A DNA stretch of 64,000 bases from Iodidimonas nitroreducens. GTDB taxonomy: Bacteria > Pseudomonadota > Alphaproteobacteria > Sphingomonadales > Rhodothalassiaceae. This document shows, piece after piece, positions 46,186 through 55,584 of the stretch. The notes under the pieces are model-generated. The model made no database searches. It was not told the DNA's origin and saw only the letters and a program-made list of their open reading frames with translations. The translations under genes and the position numbers were made by a program. The stretch lies in the NCBI RefSeq assembly GCF_008579165.1, contig NZ_BKCN01000003.1. One strand, given 5' to 3'. The stretch's first letter is position 1, and each line of letters starts with the position of its first letter.

Positions 46186-46722
46186 TTACTGCACCAAAAG
46201 ATCGGTAATCAGCACCTGCTCGATGATCTCATCACCCAATAACAGATTGATCCGGCGCAAGGATTCAGAGCGCATCCGGTAAAGCCCGGCGCTGCCATAG
46301 GTATCGCGGGCCCCCAGTTCGCGGAAAAATTCCAGCATCATATCCATGATCAGGGGTTCGGCAGCCTCGACCCGGCTCACCATCAGCGCCGGTGTTTTCA
46401 AAACGATCCGGGCCTTGATCACCACCGGCCCGGATGGCCCGCTGCCATTGACCAGAAGATCGGGCAGATGCACATAAGCGGGGGGGCGCTCCCTGATTTC
46501 CGGGCCAAAGGATGCGCGGATCGCGATCATCGTCTCGCCCATAAGGCTCATGGCCCGATCCGGCCCCACGGCTGCCATCAGGCCGATCAGGCCCGCCAAC
46601 GGCAGCCCCAAAAGGCCAGCCAAAGCCAGACCAAGGTGTCTGCGGGCCGATGAGCGAAGATGCGGACGCCATCTTTTCTTTGGCTCATCGATTTCGTCAT
46701 CTTCTTCAATTTTATTTGGCAT
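46186..46722 (-). CDS. fliL: Flagellar basal body-associated protein FliL
   Basis: The product has a charged N-terminus, one helix (LALAGLLGLPLAGLIGLMAA) and a periplasmic domain with YVHLPDLLVNGSGPSGPVVI and the FliL end RRINLLLGDEIIEQVLITDL. FliL associates with the stator. The frame extends to 46785; M-P-N-K-I-E-E-D-D at 46722 looks like a natural start, although no clear ribosome-binding site is seen. It is divergent from fliF and precedes fliM by 22 bases. Confidence 0.88.
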   Translation of the reverse strand: MPNKIEEDDEIDEPKKRWRPHLRSSARRHLGLALAGLLGLPLAGLIGLMAAVGPDRAMSLMGETMIAIRASFGPEIRERPPAYVHLPDLLVNGSGPSGPVVIKARIVLKTPALMVSRVEAAEPLIMDMMLEFFRELGARDTYGSAGLYRMRSESLRRINLLLGDEIIEQVLITDLLVQ

Positions 46723-46789
46723 TTTAATTAAAAAAGCTCTTTTTTGCATTTCTACCAAGTGTTCGTGAGTGATTATTAGCATCACATCT

Positions 46790-46804
46790 TTGAACTGAGT
46801 TTAA
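46790..46804. promoter_or_regulatory. Candidate CtrA-type box between fliL and fliF (one mismatch)
   Basis: TTGA-ACTGAGT-TTAA lies 53 bases before the fliF start and about 67 bases from the fliL start, in their shared divergent promoter region. It is one mismatch from TTAA-N7-TTAA. Confidence 0.45.
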
Positions 46805-46857
46805 ACAGGCTGTCGTAGCTTTGGGGCATTCGGACAGACAACAAAGGTAGAAATCTT

Positions 46858-48563
46858 GTGACCAAGCTGCTTGCCTCTCTTCGGGCAATGGATCGCAATC
46901 GCCTGATCGTTATGGGCCTTGCGGGTGCAACGCTCCTTGTGATTTTGATTGTAATGATCGCGCAATTGGCCAAGCCGCCGATGGCGCTTCTCTATTCGGG
47001 GCTGGATCTGGCCGAGGCGGGTAAGGTCAGCCGTTCCCTTGAGCAGATGGCATATCCGTCGATGTGCGGGACGGTGGCACAACCCTTTTCGTGCCCCAGC
47101 CCAGCGTGGCCCGGGCGCGGATGGCTCTGGCCGAAGAAGGCCTGCCCAGCAGTGGGGCGATGGGCTATGAGCTGTTTGATCAGCAGGGCTCTTTGGGGCT
47201 GACAAGCTTCATGCAGCAGATCAATCGCTTGCGCGCCCTAGAGGGGGAATTGGCCCGCACGATCACCGCACTGCGCGATGTGGATGCGGCCCGGGTGCAT
47301 CTGGTTTTGCCGGATCGCGATGCCTTTACCCGCGAACAGATCACCCCTTCGGCTTCGGTGGTGGTGCGGATGCGGGGAAATTTCGCGCTGGAAAAAGCGC
47401 AGGCCAGTGCCATTCAATCGCTGGTATCAGCGTCGGTGCCGCGCCTTAATTCATCGGCTGTGACGGTGATGGATAGCCGGGGCAACAAGATTTTTGCCAA
47501 TGATGGATCGGATATGGCCGGGGCGGCCACCGGCATGAAAGCCGAAGCCGAACTGGCTTTGATCCGATCCGTTGAATCTTTGCTGGCCCCGCGCTTGGGG
47601 GCGCAGAATGTGCGGGTTCAGGCGGCGGTTGAATTTGCCCGCAATCGCAGCCGCCTGCGTGAGCAGACCTTTGATCCCTCGGCAACGGCGGTGCGTTCCA
47701 CCCAATCGGTTGAAGAAGCCGAAATCAATCGTGAGGGTAGCAATGAACAGCCCGTGACCGTGGAACAGAACCTGCCTCAGGTGGTGGTAGGCGCCGAGAA
47801 TGCCGCCAGCGATCTCAATAACAGCGAGCGCAGTGAACAGGTCACGAATTACGAGATTTCCTCGCGCGTGTTTGAACAAAGCACAGAACCCGGCGGCATC
47901 AACCGGCAATCGGTGGGGGTGCTGGTGAATGGCATCTACCAAACCGATGAGGCCGGCAATCAGGTTTATGTGCCGCGCTCGGCCGAGGAACTGGCGCGCA
48001 TTGAAAATCTGGTGAAATCGGCCATCGGCTTTGATGCCAGCCGTGGCGATCAGGTGACGGTCGAAAATCTGGAATTCATCGATATTGCCAGCACCGCCTT
48101 CCCGCCGCAGGGGTCTGCTTTGATGGCGTTCGTTCAATCCAATCTGATGAGCATTCTGCGCTATCTGGTTTTATTGGTGGCGATTGCTTTGGTCAGCATT
48201 TTTGGCTTGCGGCCCTTGATCACATCGCTGGCCAATCGCGAGGGCAATAACGAAAACAGGCTGGCCATTGCGGGCGCGCAAGGGCGATCATCGGAGCAGG
48301 GCGGGGATGGCGATCTGGCGCTGGAGCCGGGCGCGGATGGTGAACAGGCCCGGCTCGATGGCCCCGATGATGCGGCGGCAAGCGGGGCACGGGCCCTGCC
48401 CAAACCCAGCGTGGATGAACGCCTTGATCAAATGCTGGAGGTGCGCGCGGTTGAAGGAAAAGTGCGGGCAAGCTCCCTGCGTAAGCTGGGCGATATTGTA
48501 GAAGATAACCCCGATGAGGTGGTGGCGATCTTGCGGAGCTGGATTTATGAGGATGCCGCCTGA
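46858..48563 (+). CDS. fliF: MS-ring protein FliF (one frame break)
   Basis: FliF forms the MS ring. The GTG start leads into VMGLAGATLLVILIVMIAQL and MALLYSGLDLAEAGKV. The frame breaks at about 47059: CATATCCGTCGATG should read CATATCCGTTCGATG, giving A-Y-P-F-D-V-R-D-G-G-T-T-L-F-V-P and then SVARARMALAEEGLP, MGYELFDQQGSLGLTSFMQQ and RVHLVLPDRDAF, all FliF hallmarks. The second helix (ILRYLVLLVAIALVSIFGLR) and the FliG-binding C-terminus (DNPDEVVAILRSWI) are present. The repaired length is about 568 residues. It starts the operon fliF-fliH-fliN-fliP-fliG. Confidence 0.96.
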
Positions 48564-49243
48564 TGCAGCGCCCCTTTGCCTTTCATCGTGATTTCGATCA
48601 GGAAGACGCTGCCCCCCCCAAGGAACCGGCAGCCGATCCAAAATTGATCCTGCGTCACAGCGATGCCGATCTTGAGGCCGCGCAGCTAAAAGCCCGCGAA
48701 GAGGGCCATCAGGCAGGCTATGCCGCCGGGCAAAAAGCCGCCAGCGAAGCCATTGCGGCCAAACGCGATGCCCTGATTTTAGAAGCCCTTGATCATATCA
48801 GCGATCAGATGCCCGATGCCCGCGAAGCCCTTGATCATATTCTGGCTGATATGGAGCAGCAGGCCACCCGCACCCTTTTGGCCCTGTTGCAAAAGCTGGC
48901 GCATCGTTTGACCGAGGATCATGCCCTCACCATCGCGCAAAATCTGGTGCGCCAGGCTCTGCATCAGCATGGCGATGCCCCCAGCCTGACGATCGAGGCC
49001 GGTCGCCTTTTGGCCGATCCCCTCAGCCGGCTGGTGCAGCAGGGTGAAGGCACCATGAAAGCCCAGATGAATGGCCTGCTGGTGCAGCAGAATAATCATT
49101 TGAGCGATTTTGGCATCGCCATCACATGGGCACGGGGATCGGTGCGCCATGACCCCCAGGAAACCCTGGACCGCATCGACAAGATGATCGGAACCATATT
49201 CGACCTGCGTTTGAAATCAGACCATGAAGAAGGAACATTCTGA
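48563..49243 (+). CDS. fliH: FliH-like flagellar assembly protein
   Basis: The 226-residue protein has the FliH pattern: an acidic/proline-rich N-terminus, a Gly-containing helical repeat (AREEGHQAGYAAGQKAASEA), and a helical C-terminal half. FliH regulates FliI and tethers it to the C ring by FliN. The start overlaps the fliF stop (TGATG), the stop overlaps the fliN start, and the position between fliF and fliN supports the call (FlbE in Caulobacter). Confidence 0.82.
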   Translation: MQRPFAFHRDFDQEDAAPPKEPAADPKLILRHSDADLEAAQLKAREEGHQAGYAAGQKAASEAIAAKRDALILEALDHISDQMPDAREALDHILADMEQQATRTLLALLQKLAHRLTEDHALTIAQNLVRQALHQHGDAPSLTIEAGRLLADPLSRLVQQGEGTMKAQMNGLLVQQNNHLSDFGIAITWARGSVRHDPQETLDRIDKMIGTIFDLRLKSDHEEGTF

Positions 49244-49725
49244 TGAATTTGAAAGATTTTGACGGCGAACAGCCAGATGAAAAACCAGCATCAAAAGGCG
49301 CAACTGAAGCCAGTGCCGAGGTCGGAATGGAAAAAGAGGGATCAGCCGGAAAATCCACCAGCAAATCCTCGGCCAAACCGTCAGATAAACCGGCGGGAAA
49401 AAAAGCCGGTGAGGCCGCTGCCGGCAATAGCGGGGGCGGCGATGGCGGGGTGATGGCCGATGAAAATGGCAAATACAGCCTTTCCGCCCTTTATAATGTG
49501 CCGGTGAATATCAAGGTGGTTTTGGGGTCGGCGGCGCTCACCGTTAATCAGCTTTTGAAGCTGGGGCGGGGTGCCGTGGTGGAAATTGATCGCAAGGTCG
49601 GGGAATCGGTGGATATCCACATTAATAACCATCTCGTAGCCCGGGGCGAAGTGGTGATCGTTGAAGATGATCGGCTGGGGGTCACCCTCACCGATATCGT
49701 CGATATGCGCATGACGCACAATTAA
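49243..49725 (+). CDS. fliN: Flagellar motor switch protein FliN
   Basis: The 160-residue protein has a low-complexity Lys/Ser/Ala/Gly-rich N-terminal half and a C-terminal SpoA domain: YNVPVNIKVVLGSAALTVNQ, LLKLGRGAVVEIDRKVGESV and NNHLVARGEVVIVEDDRLGV. It is a C-ring protein. The start overlaps the fliH stop. Confidence 0.94.
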   Translation: MNLKDFDGEQPDEKPASKGATEASAEVGMEKEGSAGKSTSKSSAKPSDKPAGKKAGEAAAGNSGGGDGGVMADENGKYSLSALYNVPVNIKVVLGSAALTVNQLLKLGRGAVVEIDRKVGESVDIHINNHLVARGEVVIVEDDRLGVTLTDIVDMRMTHN

Positions 49726-49742
49726 GATAAGGGCGAGGGGAT

Positions 49743-50672
49743 ATGCCGCAAAGCCGGAGAACCGCTTTTCATCTGGGCATTCTTTTGATGGCCGCCGCCT
49801 TCATGATCTGGCCGGGCATGGCGCTGGCCCAATCCATGAGCTTTGATCTGGGAACCGGCAGCGATGCCACCCTCACCGCCCGGTTGTTTCAGGTGATCTT
49901 GATGATCACTGTGCTTAGCCTTGCGCCGGGTATCCTGATCATGGTGACGAGTTTTGTCCGCATCGTGGTGGTGTTGTCGATCCTGCGCTCGGCCCTGGGG
50001 CTGCAACAGGCCCCCCCCAATATCGTTCTGGTCAGCCTTGCCCTTTTTCTCACCGCTTTCATCATGGCCCCCACCTTTGAGCGCGCCTGGAATGAAGGCA
50101 TGCGGCCCATGATCAATGAAGATGTGACCATGGAACAAGGGGTGAGCAACATTATTGCCCCGGTGAAAAGCTTCATGCTGATGCAGGTGGGCAGCGGCGA
50201 ACTGGCCTTTTTCGATGCACTGGCCGCACGCAGTTTCGGGGCCGTAAAGGATCCATCCGGCGATCCCCCATCCCCGCCCGCATCACCATCCATAGAAACA
50301 TCCGGCCCGGGTGGCGGGGCGGCGGCAATGGACGGCAAGGATCTGCTGGCGATGATCGACCGGGCGGCCCAAATGGCAGATGGCCCGGCTGCAGGGGGCG
50401 GCGCAGAGAATGGGGGGGCGGATGCGGTATCCTTGCGGATTTTGCTTCCGGCTTTTCTGATTTCTGAATTGCGGCGCGCTTTTGAAATCGGCTTTTTGAT
50501 TTTCATGCCCTTCCTGATCATCGATCTGGTGGTGGCGGCCTTGTTGATGTCGATGGGGATGATGATGCTGCCGCCAGCCATCGTCGCCTTGCCCTTCAAG
50601 GTGATTTTTTTCGTTTTGATCAATGGCTGGCAATTATTGGCGGGCAGCCTTGTGCTGTCTTTTGCCGGCTGA
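49743..50672 (+). CDS. fliP: Export gate protein FliP with a long periplasmic-loop insertion
   Basis: The 309-residue protein has a signal-like N-terminus and the FliP core: MVTSFVRIVVVLSILRSALG, QAPPNIVLVSLALFLTAFIM, then LRILLPAFLISELRRAFEIG and IIDLVVAALLMSMGMMMLPP. Standard FliP proteins are about 245 residues. Here about 60 extra residues (about 165-227) rich in Pro, Ser, Gly and Ala lie in the loop before the third helix. Both flanks are in the same frame, so this is an insertion and not a break. Confidence 0.95.
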   Translation: MPQSRRTAFHLGILLMAAAFMIWPGMALAQSMSFDLGTGSDATLTARLFQVILMITVLSLAPGILIMVTSFVRIVVVLSILRSALGLQQAPPNIVLVSLALFLTAFIMAPTFERAWNEGMRPMINEDVTMEQGVSNIIAPVKSFMLMQVGSGELAFFDALAARSFGAVKDPSGDPPSPPASPSIETSGPGGGAAAMDGKDLLAMIDRAAQMADGPAAGGGAENGGADAVSLRILLPAFLISELRRAFEIGFLIFMPFLIIDLVVAALLMSMGMMMLPPAIVALPFKVIFFVLINGWQLLAGSLVLSFAG

Positions 50673-50692
50673 GAATGGAAGGAACCGCGACC

Positions 50693-51723
50693 ATGGCAGG
50701 ACAATCGATCGTTCGGGATAATTATGTGGCTTTGACCGGCCCTGAAAAGGCATCGATCATGTTTCTGGCCTTGGGCGAGAAACGCGCCGCCCCATTGCTG
50801 GAGCGGCTTGATGAGGATGAAATCAGGATCGTCACCCGTGCCATGTCGGGTTTGGGGAATATCACGGCATCGGTTTTAGAAGATCTGATCAATCGCTTTA
50901 CCGAACAATTCGCCAAGGGGGGTTCGGTGGTCGGCTCTTATGAAAGCACCGAACGGATGCTGAAGGCTTTTCTGCCCGATGATAAGGTGGGCGAGATCAT
51001 GAATTATATTCGTGGCCCCGCCGGACGCACCACATGGGAAAAGCTATCGAGCGTGAATGAGCATTTATTGGCAAAATATCTCTCAGGCGAGCATCCCCAA
51101 ACCGTGGCTGTGGTGCTGTCCAAGCTGAACCCCGATCATTCCGCCAAGATATTACCCCTTTTGCCACGCCATATCACCCGCTCGGCGATGCGCCGGATCG
51201 TCAAATTGCAATCGATCCCCCAAGAGGTGGTGGGCGATGTGGAAGAAGTTCTGCACAAGGAATTAATGCTCAATTATGCCTTGGCGGCAACCACCGACAG
51301 CATGAACAACTGGCCGAGATTTTCAACCGCACCGATCCCAAATCCCTTGATGATTTTATCGAGGATTTCGAGCGCGACATGCCGGATTCGGCGGCCCTTG
51401 TGAAGCAATTGATGTTCACATTTGATGATCTGGTGGAATTGGACCCCATGTCTTTGGGGGTGCTTATCCGCTCTTGCGATACGGATATGCTGGTTTATGC
51501 GCTGAAGGGATCGAAAGCCCCCATCCGCGATATGTTCATTGGCCAGATGTCGGAACGCGCCGGGGCTATTTTGCGCGATTCCATCGAAACCATGGGGCCG
51601 GTGCTGGCCCGGGATGTGGAGCAGGCCAAGAACAATATTTTGCAAAAGGCAAAAAATCTGGCCGAAGCCGGGGCGATCGTGATCCAGCGGGGCGATAACG
51701 CCAATAGTCAGGTGATCTATTAG
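50693..51723 (+). CDS. fliG: Flagellar motor switch protein FliG (one frame break)
   Basis: FliG transmits torque from the stator. ATG at 50693 follows GGAAGGAA. The N-terminal domain (LTGPEKASIMFLALGEKRAA) and the middle domain with EHPQTVAVVLSKLNPDHSAK are clear. The frame breaks at 51301: GACAGCATGAACAA should read GACAGCCATGAACAA, giving D-S-H-E-Q-L-A-E-I-F-N-R-T-D-P-K-S-L and then the torque-generating C-terminal domain MFTFDDLVELDPMSLGVLIR with charged residues. The repaired protein is about 343 residues. Confidence 0.96.
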
Positions 51724-51799
51724 GTCAGATGATTTCCTGATGGGATCATGCTAGGGTCAGGACCCTAGGGAAAGCCTTTATTTTGATCCGGGAAATATC

Positions 51800-52450
51800 G
51801 TGAGCCAGCCGCCGTCTGAACATCTTGCGCCTGATGCGAAGCGCCATGCGCCCGCAACCGAACGCAATCGCGAGGCCATTTTGCAGGTGCTTTATAAAGC
51901 TGTGCCGCAAGATGGCATGATTTTGGAAGTGGCATCGGGAACCGGCGAACATGCGGTTTATATGGCCCCAAAGCTGGCGCCAAGGCTGTGGCAGCCCAGC
52001 GATCTTGATGAAGATAATCTGCGCAGCATCAGGGCCTGGGCGATGGAGCAGCCATCAGCCTCTCTGCGCGATCCGGTGCGGCTCGATGTTTCTGCCCCCG
52101 ATTGGGCGCAGCCTTTTGCGGGTACCCGGCCACAGATCTGCGCTCTTCTTGCCATCAATCTGGTGCATATCAGCCCATGGGCCTGCGCTGAGGGGCTGAT
52201 GCGGGGCGCTGCGCAGCTTTTGCCGCCGGGCGGTCGGGTGATTTTATATGGTCCCTATAAAATCAAGGGCACCCACACAGCGCCCAGCAATGAAGATTTT
52301 GATCAATGGCTAAAGGCGCAGGATGAGGCCTGGGGGGTGCGCGATCTGGAGGCCATAGCCGATCTGGCGCGATCCCATCATCTGATCCTGATCGATCAGA
52401 TCGCCATGCCCGCCAATAATTATTCACTGATTTTTGAAAGATCAAACTGA
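51800..52450 (+). CDS. DUF938 family SAM-dependent methyltransferase-like protein
   Basis: The 216-residue protein matches DUF938: HAPATERNREAILQVL near the N-terminus, the SAM-binding glycine-rich motif ILEVASGTGEHAVYMAPKLA, WQPSDLDEDNLRSI, and VILYGPYKIKGTHTAPSNED toward the C-terminus. The substrate is unknown. It follows fliG by 76 bases and is probably a separate unit. Confidence 0.88.
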   Translation: MSQPPSEHLAPDAKRHAPATERNREAILQVLYKAVPQDGMILEVASGTGEHAVYMAPKLAPRLWQPSDLDEDNLRSIRAWAMEQPSASLRDPVRLDVSAPDWAQPFAGTRPQICALLAINLVHISPWACAEGLMRGAAQLLPPGGRVILYGPYKIKGTHTAPSNEDFDQWLKAQDEAWGVRDLEAIADLARSHHLILIDQIAMPANNYSLIFERSN

Positions 52451-52562
52451 GCCCATCGGCTAAAGGGGGATCGCTGTCTCTTTCCCCATTGGGCAAAATA
52501 TGTTTATTGGGTGATGCCTATTGGGCTGTGACTTGGGACGATTTGAAAGACAAGGGTAGAGT

Positions 52563-53632
52563 GTGGAATCGATCTATTATGTTCTGAGCTGGGCCTGCCA
52601 TCGCAAATGCAAACATTGCTATGATGATCGCTTTCGCCCTTATGTGCGCGATGCTCTTGAATCTGTGGTGGTGGAAGGCGAACAGGCCTATGCTCGCATC
52701 ATCGCCAATCTGCCTGAACGCATGACCTATCGCGATCTTGATGCCCGTAATGCACAGGGCGAGCCCGAAGAAAAGATTGGCCGGATCGTTTTATCGGGGG
52801 GCGATGTGCTGGTCGATCCGGTGCGCACCCGCATTCTGTATCCGGCGATGGAGGCGATCACCCGCAAATATCGCGATCAGGGCGGGGTGCGGATCATCGT
52901 GCAAACCACGGGGGATCTGGTGACCCCTGAAATCCTTGATGATCTTTTGGCGCGCGGAATGTGGATGATTTCAATTTCCGGCATGGATGATTATCATGTG
53001 GGCCTTGAAGGTGATAAAAAACTGCCGCTTGTTGCTCATCTGAAAGATCTGTTTGCCCGGCGGGGGATCAGGAAATCGGGCTATCATGCTCCTGTGATGG
53101 GCTGGGCGGACGAAGAGGGCCCGGTTTATGATATGTTTGGCGCCAATGGCGAAGAATGGATCGGCGCTTTATGGCCCCGGGGTCGGTCTTGGCTGAATGG
53201 CCTGTCGAAAGCCACATTCAGCGATAATTTCTGCAATGGCTGGTCGGGGGGGCTGCATTTTCTCGATCATGGCCATGCCGGGTCTGAAGTATCGATCGAG
53301 CCGAATGGCGATGTTTATCCCTGTTGCCTGAAATCGGCTTCACCCTTGGGCAATCTGCAACAGGAAGCTTGGTGGATATTCTCGATAGCCTTGCCGGGCA
53401 TCCGGCGTTCGAGGCCATCAATATGGGCCATCCCGAACGCATGGGCCTATCATTTGGTTGGGATACCGAAACATTCTATGAAAAATCCATGCGCGAAAAC
53501 CCGAAGGGGGAAATTCAGGGCCATTTATGTTTTGGCTGCGATGCTTTCCATCGCGAGGTTTTGAGCAAGGTCATTGCTGATCTCCGCGCGCAACGCCTGA
53601 GCGAAAAGGGCGTGCGCAGCTATGCTGGATAA
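52563..53632 (+). CDS. Radical SAM protein, SPASM-like C-terminus (one frame break)
   Basis: The 4Fe-4S motif CxxxCxxC appears at the N-terminus as WACHRKCKHCYDD, followed by the SAM-binding glycine motif IVLSGGDVLVD. A C-terminal cysteine cluster (VYPCCLKSA, then LCFGCDAF) resembles a SPASM-type auxiliary cluster. The frame breaks at 53365-53366: CAGGAAGCTTGG should read CAGGAAAGCTTGG, giving N-L-Q-Q-E-S-L-V-D-I-L-D-S-L-A-G-H-P, so the second cysteine pair belongs to the same protein of about 356 residues. The GTG start follows AAGGGT. It overlaps the nucleoside transporter by 11 bases. Substrate is not recognised. Confidence 0.85.
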
Positions 53633-54881
53633 TGTTCTGGTTTCCATTCAGCCAGCTTTTGGTCTGGCGGTGCTGATTGGTATTGCCTGGCTTTTCAGCG
53701 AGGATCGGCGCGCTTTTTCATGGCGCTGGGTGGTGGGCGCGGTACTTTTGCAGATCGTGCTGGCTTTTTTATTCCTGCGTGTGCCGATGTTATGGAAATT
53801 ACTGGAAGCAGCCGGCGAAGGCGTGATGGTGCTGGAACAGGCGTCGCGCGCGGGCTCATCCTATATGTTTGGCTATCTGGGGGGCGCCCCTTTACCGTTC
53901 GAGGCAAAAGCCGGGGCATCAACCCTGATCATTGCCTTTGAAATTCTGCCGATCATTCTGGTCACAGCCGCCTTGTCGGCGCTTTTATGGCATTGGCGGA
54001 TTTTGCCCGCCATCATTCGCGGATTGGGCTGGGCTTTACAGCGCAGTTTGGGAATTGGTGGCGCAGTGGGGCTTGGCACGGCGGCCAATCTGTTCATGGG
54101 CGTGGTGGAAAGCCCACTGGTTTTGCGCGCTTATGTACGCACCATGGGGCGGGCGGAAATTTTCATGGTGATGGTGGCGGGGCTTGCCACGTTTCGGGGG
54201 TTGTGCTGGTTTTATATGCCACCTTGATCGAACCCGTGGTGCCGGGTGCCACCGGCCATATCCTTACCGCTTCCCTGATTTCGTTGCCCGCAGCGCTGTT
54301 ATTTGCGCGGCTGATGATCCCGGGTGACAGTGCCACCGGGGCGAAGGATTTTGATCAAAGCGTGCGCTATGCCAGTTCCTTGGATGCTTTGGTGCGGGGC
54401 ACCGAAGATGGGCTGAAGGTTTTTTTAAGCGTGATGGCCATGCTGATCGTGGTTTTCGCGCTGGTTTATCTGGCCAATGCCATTTTGGGTCTGGCCCCTG
54501 AAATCGGGGGGCGCCGCTCAGCTTGATCGGTTGTTCGGCTGGATCTTTGCGCCCATCGTGTTTTTATTCGGGGTGCCCTGGTCTGAAGCCGGGGTGGCCG
54601 GGCAATTGATGGGAACGAAGGCGGTTTTGAACGAGTTTATCGCCTATCAGGCCCTGTCGGAATTGCCAGCGGGGGCGTTATCCCAACGATCCTCGCTGAT
54701 CATGGTTTATGCCATGTGCGGCTTTGCCAATCTGGCCAGCATCGGCCTTCAGGTCGCCACCTTTGCAACATTGGCCCCTGAAAGACGGGCGGAAATCGCG
54801 GCTTTGGGGCCGAAGGCCTGGCTTGCGGGCAATCTGGCGACCGGGGCCACAGGGGCGATTGCCGGGCTTGTGCTGTTTTAA
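53622..54881 (+). CDS. nupC: NupC-type nucleoside transporter (two frame breaks)
   Basis: This concentrative nucleoside transporter uses the proton or sodium gradient. The first part contains GYLGGAPLPFEAKAGASTLI and NLFMGVVESPLVLRAYVRTM, the CNT core. At 54191 a missing G (CCACGTTTCGG to CCACGGTTTCGG) restores L-A-T-V-S-G-V-V-L-V-L-Y-A. At 54506-54511 an extra G in a run of six must be removed to give E-I-G-G-A-A-Q-L-D-R-L-F-G-W. This is the only clear +1 break in the window. The end AVLNEFIAYQALSEL and YAMCGFANLASIGLQV is typical. Repaired length is about 419 residues. Confidence 0.92.
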
Positions 54882-54903
54882 AATCGGGGTTTTTTAAATG
54901 TCC

Positions 54904-54931
54904 GGTACCCGAACCCGGCCTCCCAAACGTC
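54904..54931 (+). promoter_or_regulatory. Putative ECF-type promoter before the sigma factor gene
   Basis: GGTACCCGAA (54904-54913) and AAACGTC (54925-54931) are separated by 11 bases. The same two elements with the same spacing occur at 56782-56809 before the TonB receptor. Position and CGTC-like -10 element suggest a promoter read by the local ECF sigma factor, implying autoregulation. Confidence 0.7.
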
Positions 54932-55062
54932 TGTACTTGAACATTGAAGCTGACATCCCCTGCCGTGCCATTTTCATGGAACTCTGCTATGGTATCAGTT
55001 TGGGGAGGGGCTATAAATCTGGGAGAGGGACGATTCCGCAGCTTTCCGATCAGGAGAATCCA

Positions 55063-55572
55063 TTGTTGGCGGTTTTTCTGGAAAGGCGTGAAGCGCTCCA
55101 TGCCATGGTGGCGGCGCGCCTGGGGGATCGTCAGGATGCCCGCGATATTTTGCATGATGCCTGGCTCAGGCTTTCTGCCATCAAACAGCCTAAGCGCGTC
55201 GATAATCCGTCGGCTTATGTGGTTCGCACGACGCAAAATGTGATGAAGGATCATATCCGCCGGGCCAATGTCAGCCGGCGGCATGTGCAGATGGCGGGGG
55301 ATTTGCCAGCCGATATTCCTGCTGCGCAATCTTCTCCCGAAATCGATGCTTATCATCGCGCCCGCCTGCGCCAGATGCGCGCCTTGCTTGGCGATCTGTC
55401 GCCCAAATGCCAAACTGCTTTTCTGCTCAGCCGTTGCGATGGATTGAGCTATCGCGATATTGGCGATCGCATGGGGATTTCCGACAATATGGTGAAAAAA
55501 TATCTGGTCAAAGCTTTGGCGCATTTGCGGGCCCATATGCAGCCTGCCGGCGATCCGGCGGATCGGGCTTGA
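55063..55572 (+). CDS. FecI-type ECF RNA polymerase sigma factor
   Basis: The protein has sigma-70 region 2 (LGDRQDARDILHDAWLRL, then NPSAYVVRTTQNVMKDHIRR) and region 4 (LSPKCQTAFLLSRCDGLSYR with DIGDRMGISDNMVKKYLVKA), the FecI-like arrangement. The frame is open from 54898, but TTG at 55063 preceded by AGGAG at six bases gives a 170-residue product of normal FecI length and leaves room for the promoter at 54904. ATG at 54979 is the alternative. FecR follows after 12 bases and the TonB receptor downstream, a classical surface-signalling set. Confidence 0.9.
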   Translation: MLAVFLERREALHAMVAARLGDRQDARDILHDAWLRLSAIKQPKRVDNPSAYVVRTTQNVMKDHIRRANVSRRHVQMAGDLPADIPAAQSSPEIDAYHRARLRQMRALLGDLSPKCQTAFLLSRCDGLSYRDIGDRMGISDNMVKKYLVKALAHLRAHMQPAGDPADRA

Positions 55573-55584
55573 GGCGTTTTGAAA

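Noticed and set aside
52123..52132. GGTACCCGG inside the DUF938 gene as a further ECF promoter
   Set aside because: It lacks the AAACGTC element at the right distance and lies within coding sequence.
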